Below, one piece after another: positions 6,470 to 14,430 of a DNA stretch of 14,759 bases (within the stretch, counting starts at the first letter, position 1; each line of letters starts with the position of its first letter). This stretch comes from Thiotrichales bacterium (GTDB lineage Bacteria; Pseudomonadota; Gammaproteobacteria; Francisellales; CACEW01): contig CANJQG010000046.1 of assembly GCA_947476405.1 (NCBI GenBank), forward strand, positions 1 to 14,759, given 5' to 3'. The position numbers were made by a program, and so were the translations under genes. The notes under the pieces were generated by a model. It did no database searches and was not told the origin of the DNA. It saw only the letters and a program-made list of their open reading frames with translations.

Positions 6470-7708
6470 ATGTTTTCTAGTAAAGGCCTGGCATGTGTCG
6501 CCTCTGCGCTTTTTTTCTTTTATTCGATTGCATCCCTATCCTTCTTCAATGTGATCAGCCAGAATCTGATTGGTGAGTTTTCTTTGACTCCTGAAAAACT
6601 GGGCCTGCTATCATCTGGATATCTGTATGCAAATGCGCTGTGGCTTATTCCTGCCGGGTTTTTATTCGACAAATTTTCCACCCGACAGCTCATGCTGGGT
6701 GCAATGCTGACTGATGTGATTGGCATTTTTATAATGTGCTTGTCGCATACGACGCCTGAAATTTTTATTGGCAGAATACTGTGTGGCTCAGCCAGTGCTT
6801 TTGTTTTGCTAGGGACTGTGCGAACTGGTGTCAAACTTTATCCTGGCAAGCATGCTGGAAAAGCAATTGGCTTTATGATTTCATTCGGCGTATTGGGAGG
6901 GTCTTTTGGAAATTCCTTTTTTTCTCTGCTTGAAAATTACGTAAACTGGCATACTTCAGCCCTGCTTTTTGGCGTACTGGGCATTCTTATCTTTATGTTT
7001 TTGTTCCAGATGAATACAGCAATGATTCAGCGTACGCAACCTGTTTTGAAAAACATTGTGTCCATTTTTAAAAATCCCGCTAATTGGCTGGCGGGCTTAT
7101 ATATTGGCTTGATGAACCTGCCTGTTTTTATTTTGGCCAGCTTATGGGGTGAAATTTATCTCACGAAAGTTCAAGCGCTTTCTGCAGGAGAAGCAGCTCA
7201 AATTTCTGGGCTTATATTTTTTGGAGTGATGATTGGCTCCAGTTTTTTTGGGTATGCTTCAGATCGCATGGGGCGAAGAAAACCTTTGTTGTGGATTGGG
7301 GCTGTGCTGTCCATGGCCTTTATGCTTCTTCTTATTTTTGCGGCACCGCCTTTAAACCCATGGTATGCAGGGGCATTGTTTTTATTAATTGGCTTCAGCA
7401 TCGCATCTCAGGTGATTATCTACCCATTGATTGCGGAAATGAACCCTACGGAAGTGAGCAGTATGGCGCAAGGCCTTGCTTCAACAATTAATAATTTGAT
7501 CGGAGCAGTGATGCAAGCTGTTTTCGGATATATCATCATGTCTGATACACATGTGCAAACCTATCAACGAGGAATGTTTAATCATGGATTGACTGCCTTG
7601 CTCTTGGCTTTTTTATGCGCTTTTGTAATTGTTTTTGTTTTGAGAGAGACTTTTTGTCGCATGCTCAATCCAGTCGGCCTACATTCTTTAGCCAAAGATG
7701 CGCAATAA
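6470..7708 (+). CDS. Major facilitator superfamily transporter, 412 aa
   Basis: An inner-membrane secondary transporter with about 12 hydrophobic segments in two halves. The MFS loop motif appears in each half: GFLFDKFSTR at 63-72 and GYASDRMGRR at 261-270, each after the second helix of its half. A longer cytoplasmic loop around 185-205 separates the halves. The length is normal. The start has AAGGA 6 bases upstream of the ATG and lies 14 bp after the reductase stop. It probably imports or exports the substrate or product handled by the operon, but MFS substrate cannot be read from sequence. Its last 44 bases overlap the 3' end of the convergent SAHH-like gene. Confidence 0.9.
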   Translation: MFSSKGLACVASALFFFYSIASLSFFNVISQNLIGEFSLTPEKLGLLSSGYLYANALWLIPAGFLFDKFSTRQLMLGAMLTDVIGIFIMCLSHTTPEIFIGRILCGSASAFVLLGTVRTGVKLYPGKHAGKAIGFMISFGVLGGSFGNSFFSLLENYVNWHTSALLFGVLGILIFMFLFQMNTAMIQRTQPVLKNIVSIFKNPANWLAGLYIGLMNLPVFILASLWGEIYLTKVQALSAGEAAQISGLIFFGVMIGSSFFGYASDRMGRRKPLLWIGAVLSMAFMLLLIFAAPPLNPWYAGALFLLIGFSIASQVIIYPLIAEMNPTEVSSMAQGLASTINNLIGAVMQAVFGYIIMSDTHVQTYQRGMFNHGLTALLLAFLCAFVIVFVLRETFCRMLNPVGLHSLAKDAQ

Positions 7709-8786
7709 ATTCTTTTTCTTCATTGGGAATAGTATTTAATCCAGCAGCAAAGTGACCTGATAAAATTTTGTATGTAGCCAAAATAATTTCAGCTTGCACC
7801 AGTAAAAGAATGGGGCCAATGAGTTTGGGATGCTTCCAAAAATTAATAGGCCTGCCCTCTGCCAAGAGATAAAATGAGTTTTTATTGGATCTAAATTGTT
7901 GAATACCTTCTGCAAAAAACTCGCTTTGATACAGTGAAAATACACTTTTCAAATCATACTCAATGTCTTTTGAACTGCAACTGACAAGACTAGCGCCATT
8001 TTTAATAAGGTAAAAATCTTCGCCTGAAAGTGAACAATTGCCTGTTGCACCAAAAATATAATCTGCCTTTTGTAACATAACTTCTTTGTGTGGAATTTGA
8101 AATCCTTCAACACAAGCTTGTAATCTCTGGAAGGGATTATGATCATATATAAGCACATTGTGAAAACACCTTTTACGTAATGCATGTGCGATTGAACGCC
8201 CAATTTTTCCAAACCCAAAAATCCCGCACATCTTAAAGGTATCGACCGGATCGTGATTTCCCCGACTCAGCATTTCGCAAAAAGAGGAGAGGCATCGCTC
8301 TCCCACTAAAAAATCTTCTTTTTCTTTTAAAATACTTCTAGCAACAGAAACAATGGGAAGCATAATTTTATCCTGTTGAAGATATTTTTTATGCCCTGAC
8401 TCAGTATCCTCAATCACCCCCAAGAGCTTGCCCCCCATGGCAATAGCTAAATTATTAATGAATGGAGCACAATAACCGCCAATCTCAGAAATAATGTATT
8501 CCTTTACGGGGGAAATATTAGATAGAATCAATTCTTGCAAGAAGTCGCGATTCATCAACTCAGTCAGCGTAGGGGTGAAAATTTTGTATTTTTCAGCCAA
8601 AACAGAATAGGCTCTTTTATCAAGTGAATAGGGAATGGCAATAATAAAATCAATATCAATGATTCCAGATAGCGCATCAAAAAATAAAAATTGATCTTCT
8701 AATATGTGGCAAATCAAAATCATGCTTGCTTTTCTTTGTCGTGGCAACTCCGCCATTAATGACTTAAAAAATATTTTATTTTTCAT
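7665..8786 (-). CDS. Divergent S-adenosylhomocysteine-hydrolase-like NAD-binding protein
   Basis: About 373 aa, against roughly 430-470 for typical SAH hydrolase, which interconverts SAH with adenosine and homocysteine using bound NAD. The hydrolase signatures appear in order: GVIEDTESGHKKY (123-135) in place of the EETTTG region, LKEKEDFLVGER (153-164) in place of TKSKFDNxYGC with K156 and D158 kept, the Rossmann loop GFGKIG (191-196) with D215 ending the second strand, FGATGN (245-250), and LLAEGRPINF (307-316). The N-terminal substrate domain is short and poorly conserved and the C-terminus is divergent, so the true substrate may not be SAH. I chose ATG 8786 over the upstream TTG at 8804; its binding site is weak. 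It follows the nucleosidase by 65 bp on the same strand. Confidence 0.7.
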   Translation of the reverse strand: MKNKIFFKSLMAELPRQRKASMILICHILEDQFLFFDALSGIIDIDFIIAIPYSLDKRAYSVLAEKYKIFTPTLTELMNRDFLQELILSNISPVKEYIISEIGGYCAPFINNLAIAMGGKLLGVIEDTESGHKKYLQQDKIMLPIVSVARSILKEKEDFLVGERCLSSFCEMLSRGNHDPVDTFKMCGIFGFGKIGRSIAHALRKRCFHNVLIYDHNPFQRLQACVEGFQIPHKEVMLQKADYIFGATGNCSLSGEDFYLIKNGASLVSCSSKDIEYDLKSVFSLYQSEFFAEGIQQFRSNKNSFYLLAEGRPINFWKHPKLIGPILLLVQAEIILATYKILSGHFAAGLNTIPNEEKEFIAHLWLKNVGRLD

Positions 8787-8851
8787 CTTAATCTTGCCCA
8801 ACAACCAATTTAAAAAAAGTATACTATGCTGGAGGGCAAACTTAAACTGTG

Positions 8852-9586
8852 TTAATTCATGGTGTGCTGATTCATGGCCAATTCGTGCATGGTTTTTAAA
8901 AGCGCGTTATGAAGCATAGCAACCAATTGAGGATAGTTGGAGTTAAACTGTTCTTGAGAACAAGAAGGGTGATCAACGTAGTCACTAATCACTTTAATGG
9001 GAATAAATGGAACGTGCATCAAGAACGCTACTTCTGCGATTGCTGCAGCTTCCATGTCTTTAACTGTCGAGCCAAAGCGCTCCATATTTAACTTTTCCTC
9101 ATTCGATGCAAGCATTGATCCACTAGAAGTGATTTGTCCCGTTTTTGCGTCGATGGCAGCGGCAATCTCACTGGAATCAAAAACAGGAAAGCCGCCCTCA
9201 CAATAAGCTTTGTAGAGATCGTCATCTGTGAATAGGCGATCATGATTAAAAACTCTTCCATTGCCAATATAAACATCTCCAATCACAGCGGCATGTTTTG
9301 CAAAGCCTCCTGCAAATCCAGCATTGATTAGATAATCTGGCTTAAAAGTATGGATTGCAGTCATGGCTAAAAGATTGATGGAGGGGCCTATTCTATTGAC
9401 CCCATGCAGCGGACATCTGCCGCTGATAACCAGGATTTGACTGCAGCTGTCTGATATTTTTTTCTCGTAAATTTCTGCCGGAACTTCAGGGGTTGATAGG
9501 GTTTTTCTGGATCGCACAAAACCATTGTTATCAGCAAAATTTTTTCCTTCTTTATCCATGGCAATTAAAGTCAATATGGTGGACAT
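8852..9586 (-). CDS. MTA/SAH nucleosidase-like (PNP/UDP phosphorylase superfamily) protein
   Basis: A 244-aa protein with the MTAN fold. Family enzymes cleave the N-glycosidic bond of 5'-methylthioadenosine or SAH, releasing adenine. Landmarks are IAMDKEG (8-14, the region of the first catalytic Glu), INAGFAGGF (87-95), GDVYIGNGRVFNHDR (103-117), VKDMEAAAIAEV (175-186, with E179 at the ribose-binding Glu) and VISDYVD (199-205, with D202 at the catalytic Asp). An insertion around 15-45 and the C-P-L-H stretch near 58-61 set it apart from standard MTAN. The start is certain, with AAAGGAGG 6 bases before the ATG. It lies 24 bp after the putative immunity gene and upstream of the SAHH-like gene. 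Purine nucleoside phosphorylase activity is an alternative. Confidence 0.8.
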   Translation of the reverse strand: MSTILTLIAMDKEGKNFADNNGFVRSRKTLSTPEVPAEIYEKKISDSCSQILVISGRCPLHGVNRIGPSINLLAMTAIHTFKPDYLINAGFAGGFAKHAAVIGDVYIGNGRVFNHDRLFTDDDLYKAYCEGGFPVFDSSEIAAAIDAKTGQITSSGSMLASNEEKLNMERFGSTVKDMEAAAIAEVAFLMHVPFIPIKVISDYVDHPSCSQEQFNSNYPQLVAMLHNALLKTMHELAMNQHTMN

Positions 9587-9610
9587 AGATGGCCTCCTTT
9601 TGTCGTGATG

Positions 9611-10015
9611 TTAGGATAAATTATAAATCTTGCCTATTGTCATTGCGGCCAGAGCCATCAACATCATTAAAATTGCGGCGTAAAGCGAAATTGTATAGAT
9701 CGCTTTTAGTTGTTTCGGCATAATCAAACTTAGCGTTCTAACCAGCTGCGATTTAGAGCGTGCCGCTTTGGTGGGATTTGATACCCAGCCAAACCCAATC
9801 AGGCAGGTAAATAAAAACCTTCTATAAAGATGCCACCATTTCAATGGTTTGGTTGAGTCAATTAGGTAAAACCAACTGGGTCTGTATTCAGGCTGTTGCA
9901 ACAATAGTTGCCGAAATCTTTCTGCCCAAAAGAACGCAACATAACAATAAAGCAGACTGCCTATGATCAATGCGCCGCAGCCTATTAAGATTAATGCATT
10001 AAAGACAACGTCCAT
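9611..10015 (-). CDS. Small membrane protein, candidate immunity protein for the VgrG effector
   Basis: A 134-aa protein with two clear hydrophobic spans (about 6-29 and 105-128) and a weaker one near 66-79. They are separated by a basic, Trp/Tyr-rich middle (about 31-64) and a KAARSKSQ loop. I do not recognise a named family. The ATG overlaps the VgrG stop as TGATG, implying coupled translation; a TTG three bases earlier is also in frame. T6SS effectors that attack membranes are usually paired with a short membrane immunity gene directly downstream, and both the size and the overlap fit. That role is inferred from position and topology only. A T6SS accessory or unrelated membrane protein is the alternative. 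Confidence 0.65.
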   Translation of the reverse strand: MDVVFNALILIGCGALIIGSLLYCYVAFFWAERFRQLLLQQPEYRPSWFYLIDSTKPLKWWHLYRRFLFTCLIGFGWVSNPTKAARSKSQLVRTLSLIMPKQLKAIYTISLYAAILMMLMALAAMTIGKIYNLS

Positions 10016-12885
10016 CAATGGTTCCCTTTTACTGTGAATTTGTTTTTGTATAGCATTGCACCGCCTTTTTCACCTAACCAACCTCCCAAATAGCCCGCAC
10101 TTGCAGAAGTGGCAAAGACGGCAGCAGTACAGATAAAAAAGCCTGTTCCCGCAGTTTCAATGTCAAGGGCTACATTGCATCCTAGAAATTCACCTGCAGT
10201 TTCAGTAGATCCTGCCACAACACCTTCTTCTGCAGGAACGCTCATTGCATCAAGGGCAGCTCCCGCAGCCCGAGTGCCTATGATGCTTCCCCCAACATTC
10301 CCACCAAATTCACCGCCATCCTCCGCAGCAGCTTGATAACATAATGGGCTTTTTGGATTAGCTTTACAAGCCTTATAGATTTTAAAGCCTGTGTCAGCAA
10401 CACCTAAGGCAAGCAGGAGTTTACCCAATCCACTTGAAATCAGAGCCGTGTTCTGACCTTTCATATAAATGGCTTGCAAGCCTTTAATCTCTTTATTTTC
10501 AAGGAGGTCTTGCAGGCTTAAAATATTACGCTGCCAGGGGATTTTGGTATCTGCTTCGATTGTCGCCATATCTTTTGGAAGACCTGCTTTGTCGATGAAG
10601 GTTTGAATTTTTTGTGTTAATGCTTCCGTTGCTTCAGTGATTTCTGACTTGAGGGTAATCATCGCTGCTTGATTGCCCGTCAAGCCAATGCGGTGGGCTT
10701 TTTCGCCCAGACTGGCAAGGTCTTCGGCGGCCGCTTTGACTGCTGTGAAATTTTTATCGGCCAGATCAAAGCCTGTTGATGCGAATTCTGCAGATTTTTC
10801 CAGAGAAAAATACGCATATCCTAATAGACTAATGCCTGATGCATAAAGGCTTTGGGTGGCTTCATCTAATTTGGCATGGGCAGTTTGAATGGCTTTCATC
10901 GTCATCTGAATGGGGCGCAAATCGTCTGCACTATATTTTTGATCGACCATGGGAAGATAGACCCAGGCTCCAGCAGGGAGTTGGGTGCCATAAGTTTGCA
11001 AAATGAGATGGTGGAAAATCTCTTTACTGGCTGAGGATTCGCTGCCGAATAATTGCATTGAAAGCGCGGTGATTAAGATCGACTTAGGTACAACGTAGAT
11101 ATAATGCTTGATTGCTGGATTTAAAATTGGTTTTTTCGTAGCAGACACAGCCTGCACCGTCTTCACTCCGGCAGCATCGCTTTGATACACCTGAGAATAA
11201 CTGCCTTGAGCCACATTAATCTCAGTGTGATGTTGCGTAAAACCGCATGGGGCATCTTGAGTCAATGCACTTTGGATGATCGGATTATCGACATCGCCAA
11301 CAGTTTCATAATGATTGCCACTGGCGACGCGTTTGGCATAGCCGCTGCTGGATTCTTGAATGCCGTGGACTGTGGCTGAAGTATCAAGCAAATCTTGATT
11401 GGTGCCTAAGCTAATGTGAGCATCGTGGGCATCGCTGTCTTGCAAATGCACGGCGAGTTGGCCGTAGGGATTAGACGCATCTTGGCGAGTCAGGTGCATG
11501 CCTAGGCCTGAGGTAGTCTCTACGCGACTTTGGCGGTAGTTTTCTGGAGTGACCGGGGATTCTCGGCCTTCGTTGGTGAGGCTGCCCACAATCATCCAAT
11601 CTGTGTTCAGGCCATTTTGCGAGGCTAACAAAACTTCGGCTTTGCCAGTCACGCTGTGCGCCGCGCCGCCACCTTGAGTGCTAGTCTCCTGCAATTCGCG
11701 CAGCATCACAGGTGGGTTTTCGTTGCCGGCGGCGAGATCGATAGGGAATTGGACTTGATGCTGACCCATATCGTTGATATTGGCCAGCTCTGGAATCATG
11801 CCACCTCGCAAAAATCCTGGCATTTTCGCTGGTTCTTGATAAGGGCCCAGCCATGCGCCGTGATCACTATAGGGGCGTGCTAAGCCGCTGGTTTCAAAGC
11901 GCCAGACATCATTGTATTGCTCAGCATGCATTTTGAGGCTTTCAATAAACACTTCAACTGGCTCTGGTCGTTGATAGCGATTGACTTGCAGGTGCTCGCC
12001 AATCAAAAGATCGCTGTAATAACTGCCGATGGTGAAGGTCTTTTGATGGGCATTGAGTTGGTCTGTCAGGCGTGCGGCGATTAAGTCGTATTGATCGCTG
12101 GGTGCATAACAGGGAATAGATGTGATGCCGATTTCCTCCTGACTGCTTTTCCCCGTGCGGGCGCGTGAACCTTCTGGATCAAAGGGGTCAAAATAAAAGG
12201 GTTTGGCTTTGCGGGACAGGGTTTGATTCAAGCCAAATTGATAGAAAACCGGCACCTCGTTTTGCGTCACCGCATCTTTTTTGTCAGGAAGATGGTCGAT
12301 GACTTGGTCTCGATTGGGCAAGGCTTGGGGCGTGTCGATCACCACCAATTGCTCAAAGTTTTCATGCTGTACAAAATAATAGCGTGCACCCATTTGAAGC
12401 GTCTGCTCAAAAAAGGCGAGGTCGTTATCCGCATGCTGCACCAGAGAGCGGTTAAATTCTGTAGTCAACAAAGAATCCGTCACATTGAATTCAGCGCGAT
12501 TGGCTGGCAGACTGCGTTCTCTCAGCAGATTATTCACAACCAACTGTGCCTGACTGAGATAAGACTGTTTGTTGAAGACTCTGAACTGGCGCGAAAAACG
12601 CAACAGATATAAAAAGGGCCGAATGGTCACGGTGTTAAAGTGATATTTTTTGGCAGGGTCATATTCAATATCCAAATCCGTCACAAAGCCGTGAATAAAT
12701 TTGCGTTCACCTGCTGGACTAAGATAACTCAAATGTGCATTGCGAAAGACAATCTGTTTGAAATCCAACGCTGAATCTAGGCGCAGTTGTACATTCAGTG
12801 TATAGCATTGGCTGAGTGTGTCTTCATAAATAAAATGCTGGGTGACATGGTCAATGATGCCATCTTTGCCTTCTATAGATAACAT
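10015..12885 (-). CDS. T6SS VgrG spike protein with C-terminal effector-like extension, 956 aa
   Basis: Residues 1-340 follow the VgrG/gpD (gp27-like) hub: a paired-strand start, YLLRFSRQFRVFNKQSYL at 93-110, and the AxxxFFEQTLQMGARYYFV region at 157-172. Residues 360-440 resemble the OB-fold (GGMIPELANINDMGQHQVQF, then WMIVGSLTNEG), and 440-585 a divergent needle. The extension then shows a LysM-like stretch (about 594-645, from HYIYVVP to GAWVYLP), a long amphipathic helical section (about 655-770), and a hydrophobic glycine-rich end (811-945) with spaced glycines (GGEFGGNVGGSIIG, 857-870) and cysteines C840, C849, C903 and C919. Such an end suits a membrane-active toxin domain. AGGA precedes the ATG by 8 bases. 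No other T6SS structural gene is visible, so this is an orphan cargo VgrG. Confidence 0.85.
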   Translation of the reverse strand: MLSIEGKDGIIDHVTQHFIYEDTLSQCYTLNVQLRLDSALDFKQIVFRNAHLSYLSPAGERKFIHGFVTDLDIEYDPAKKYHFNTVTIRPFLYLLRFSRQFRVFNKQSYLSQAQLVVNNLLRERSLPANRAEFNVTDSLLTTEFNRSLVQHADNDLAFFEQTLQMGARYYFVQHENFEQLVVIDTPQALPNRDQVIDHLPDKKDAVTQNEVPVFYQFGLNQTLSRKAKPFYFDPFDPEGSRARTGKSSQEEIGITSIPCYAPSDQYDLIAARLTDQLNAHQKTFTIGSYYSDLLIGEHLQVNRYQRPEPVEVFIESLKMHAEQYNDVWRFETSGLARPYSDHGAWLGPYQEPAKMPGFLRGGMIPELANINDMGQHQVQFPIDLAAGNENPPVMLRELQETSTQGGGAAHSVTGKAEVLLASQNGLNTDWMIVGSLTNEGRESPVTPENYRQSRVETTSGLGMHLTRQDASNPYGQLAVHLQDSDAHDAHISLGTNQDLLDTSATVHGIQESSSGYAKRVASGNHYETVGDVDNPIIQSALTQDAPCGFTQHHTEINVAQGSYSQVYQSDAAGVKTVQAVSATKKPILNPAIKHYIYVVPKSILITALSMQLFGSESSASKEIFHHLILQTYGTQLPAGAWVYLPMVDQKYSADDLRPIQMTMKAIQTAHAKLDEATQSLYASGISLLGYAYFSLEKSAEFASTGFDLADKNFTAVKAAAEDLASLGEKAHRIGLTGNQAAMITLKSEITEATEALTQKIQTFIDKAGLPKDMATIEADTKIPWQRNILSLQDLLENKEIKGLQAIYMKGQNTALISSGLGKLLLALGVADTGFKIYKACKANPKSPLCYQAAAEDGGEFGGNVGGSIIGTRAAGAALDAMSVPAEEGVVAGSTETAGEFLGCNVALDIETAGTGFFICTAAVFATSASAGYLGGWLGEKGGAMLYKNKFTVKGNH

Positions 12886-12917
12886 ATAAACAATCCTAAT
12901 AGTGATCAGATGTCTAA

Positions 12918-12946
12918 ATATTATTCTTAAATTATGAGGTTGTCAA
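12918..12946 (-). promoter_or_regulatory. Near-consensus promoter for the VgrG/immunity operon
   Basis: On the minus strand there is a perfect TTGACA (12946 to 12941), a 17-base spacer and TAATAT (12923 to 12918). Transcription would start near 12911, about 26 bases before the VgrG ATG, with AGGA in that leader. The -35 lies inside the last codons of the integrase gene, so the VgrG cassette can be transcribed independently of the integrase. Confidence 0.65.
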
Positions 12947-14267
12947 GTGAGCATGTTTCGGCTAATCTTTTACCCCACGCATCCAGCGCCTTGCGCTTCT
13001 CAGGCAAATAATCATAACGGTCATAATGCTTCGAGGACACGTCGGTTAAGGCGTGATTATGGATGCGATCCCGAATCTCTTTTGAGATGCCCATCTCGCC
13101 CATGCGAGTTTTGCAGGTGCGGCGTAAATCACGGGGTGTGAATTTTTTGAATCGTTCGATCAGCTTGGGTTTTTTGCCTTCATCGCTTAGGGGTTCTTCC
13201 GCAAAACAAAAGCGATAAATGGCGCGGCTTAGGCTGGTCACGGGCATGTATGGCAAATCGTTCTTCCTGTCTTTATAGCCTGGGGCTTTGGGGAATAAAT
13301 AAGGTTGATTGCCAGTTTCTTTTTTGAGAGTTTCAAGCAAGCCTAGGCTCATTTCATTGAGCGGCAGTAAATGCACTCGGCCATTTTTAGTGCGCGACGA
13401 GGGGATCTCCCAGGTTTTATTGTCCAAGTCGAATTCATTCCATGTGGCCCAGAGCACTTCCTGCACGCGTTGACCGCCAGTTGTTAGAATCAGCTTCAGG
13501 GCCATTTCGGTTTGCAGAGAGTGGTGGCCTGTGAATCCCAGCCAAAAAGCTTTGATTTCATCCATCGTTAAATCGCGCTCGCCTGGCTTTTCGGCTTTTT
13601 GTGGCTTGGGAACGTCGCGGACAGGATTGGCCTCCAGGCCAAACATGATTTCGTGATTCAGGTTTTTGGGGTCGAAGTCGTGCTCGATACCGTAGCGGAA
13701 GGCAGCGCTCAAGTAAGAGCGGACGCGGTTTGCTTGAATCAGTGAACCACGCTCGATGATTTTGTGCAGGATGAGGCGGATATTTTGTGGCTTGACCTCT
13801 TTGGCTTTCATGCTGGGCCCTAAGATCGGCAGCACGTTTTTGTCAAAGGCGCGTTTTATTTCCTGCCAGGAATTTTTCTTGTCAGCTTTCATCTGCGCAA
13901 GATAAAGGTCAAAAAGTTGCTGGACGGAGCCTTTCATTTCTTCTTCGCGCTTTTGCTGGGTCGCTATTTCTAAATTTCGTTTTGTCTGATCTTTTTCTGA
14001 CTGGCGAACCTCTCTTGGATTCAGGCCTTGATCAAGCAGGGCTCTGGCTTGACGACTGACATCGCGCGCATCTTTTAGTTTTGTGTCTGGGTAGTTGCCA
14101 AGATTGAGAAAGCAGCGCTTCCCCTCCCAGCGATAGAATTGGTAAAATGTCTTCACGCCTTTGGGTGTGACTTGAATCCCGAAGCCTTTATCGCTAGCAC
14201 CTTCCCATTTACGATAGGGTTTGTCACGCGGTTTGAGGCTATCGAGCAAGGTTACGGTAAAGGTCAT
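12927..14267 (-). CDS. P4-type tyrosine integrase (DUF4102 N-terminal domain), 446 aa
   Basis: This enzyme integrates and excises a genomic island or prophage at a tRNA gene. The N-terminal arm-binding domain is clear (DKGFGIQVTPKGVKTFYQFY at 26-45, FLNLGNYP at 53-60, then LKDAR). The core-binding domain spans about 113-220. The catalytic domain carries R267 in GQRVQEV, K294 in RTKNGRVHLLPL, R382 in TPRDLRRT, H405 in HNHAL, and likely nucleophile Y415 in KHYDRYDYL. The usual His of the HxxR box is Arg379. I chose ATG 14267 with GGAGAAG upstream; the frame stays open to 14540, but that part merely reads antisense through the tRNA fragment. The length is normal for the family. A strong promoter lies just upstream. 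VgrG follows after 41 bp. Confidence 0.92.
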   Translation of the reverse strand: MTFTVTLLDSLKPRDKPYRKWEGASDKGFGIQVTPKGVKTFYQFYRWEGKRCFLNLGNYPDTKLKDARDVSRQARALLDQGLNPREVRQSEKDQTKRNLEIATQQKREEEMKGSVQQLFDLYLAQMKADKKNSWQEIKRAFDKNVLPILGPSMKAKEVKPQNIRLILHKIIERGSLIQANRVRSYLSAAFRYGIEHDFDPKNLNHEIMFGLEANPVRDVPKPQKAEKPGERDLTMDEIKAFWLGFTGHHSLQTEMALKLILTTGGQRVQEVLWATWNEFDLDNKTWEIPSSRTKNGRVHLLPLNEMSLGLLETLKKETGNQPYLFPKAPGYKDRKNDLPYMPVTSLSRAIYRFCFAEEPLSDEGKKPKLIERFKKFTPRDLRRTCKTRMGEMGISKEIRDRIHNHALTDVSSKHYDRYDYLPEKRKALDAWGKRLAETCSLDNLII

Positions 14268-14279
14268 GGGGCTTCTCCA

Positions 14280-14344
14280 TAGTGCACACTGTAGTGCATA
14301 AATTTTCTGGCTAGAAGTGAATTGTATTGAGTGATTATAGTGCA
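14280..14344. repeat. Three TAGTGCA (TGCACTA) repeats in the integrase promoter and leader
   Basis: Copies lie at 14280-14286, 14292-14298 and 14338-14344. The last overlaps the -10 of the integrase promoter; the other two lie in the leader, one helical turn apart. The second and third share an AT-rich flank (ATAAATTTT and ATTAATTTT). A partial copy, TTATAGTGC, recurs at 14522-14530. They could be operators for autoregulation or arm-type binding sites for the integrase. Confidence 0.5.
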
Positions 14345-14362
14345 TTAATTTTTTAAAGTCAA
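14334..14362 (-). promoter_or_regulatory. Strong promoter of the integrase gene
   Basis: On the minus strand: TTGACT (14362 to 14357), a 17-base spacer and a perfect TATAAT (14339 to 14334). Transcription would start near 14327, giving a 60-base leader before the ATG at 14267. A TGCACTA repeat overlaps the -10. Confidence 0.7.
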
Positions 14363-14430
14363 GTAAATTAGAGCTATACAGGAGCATTATTGAATTGAAT
14401 GTAATGATTAAAAATTGAAAAAATAAAGAT

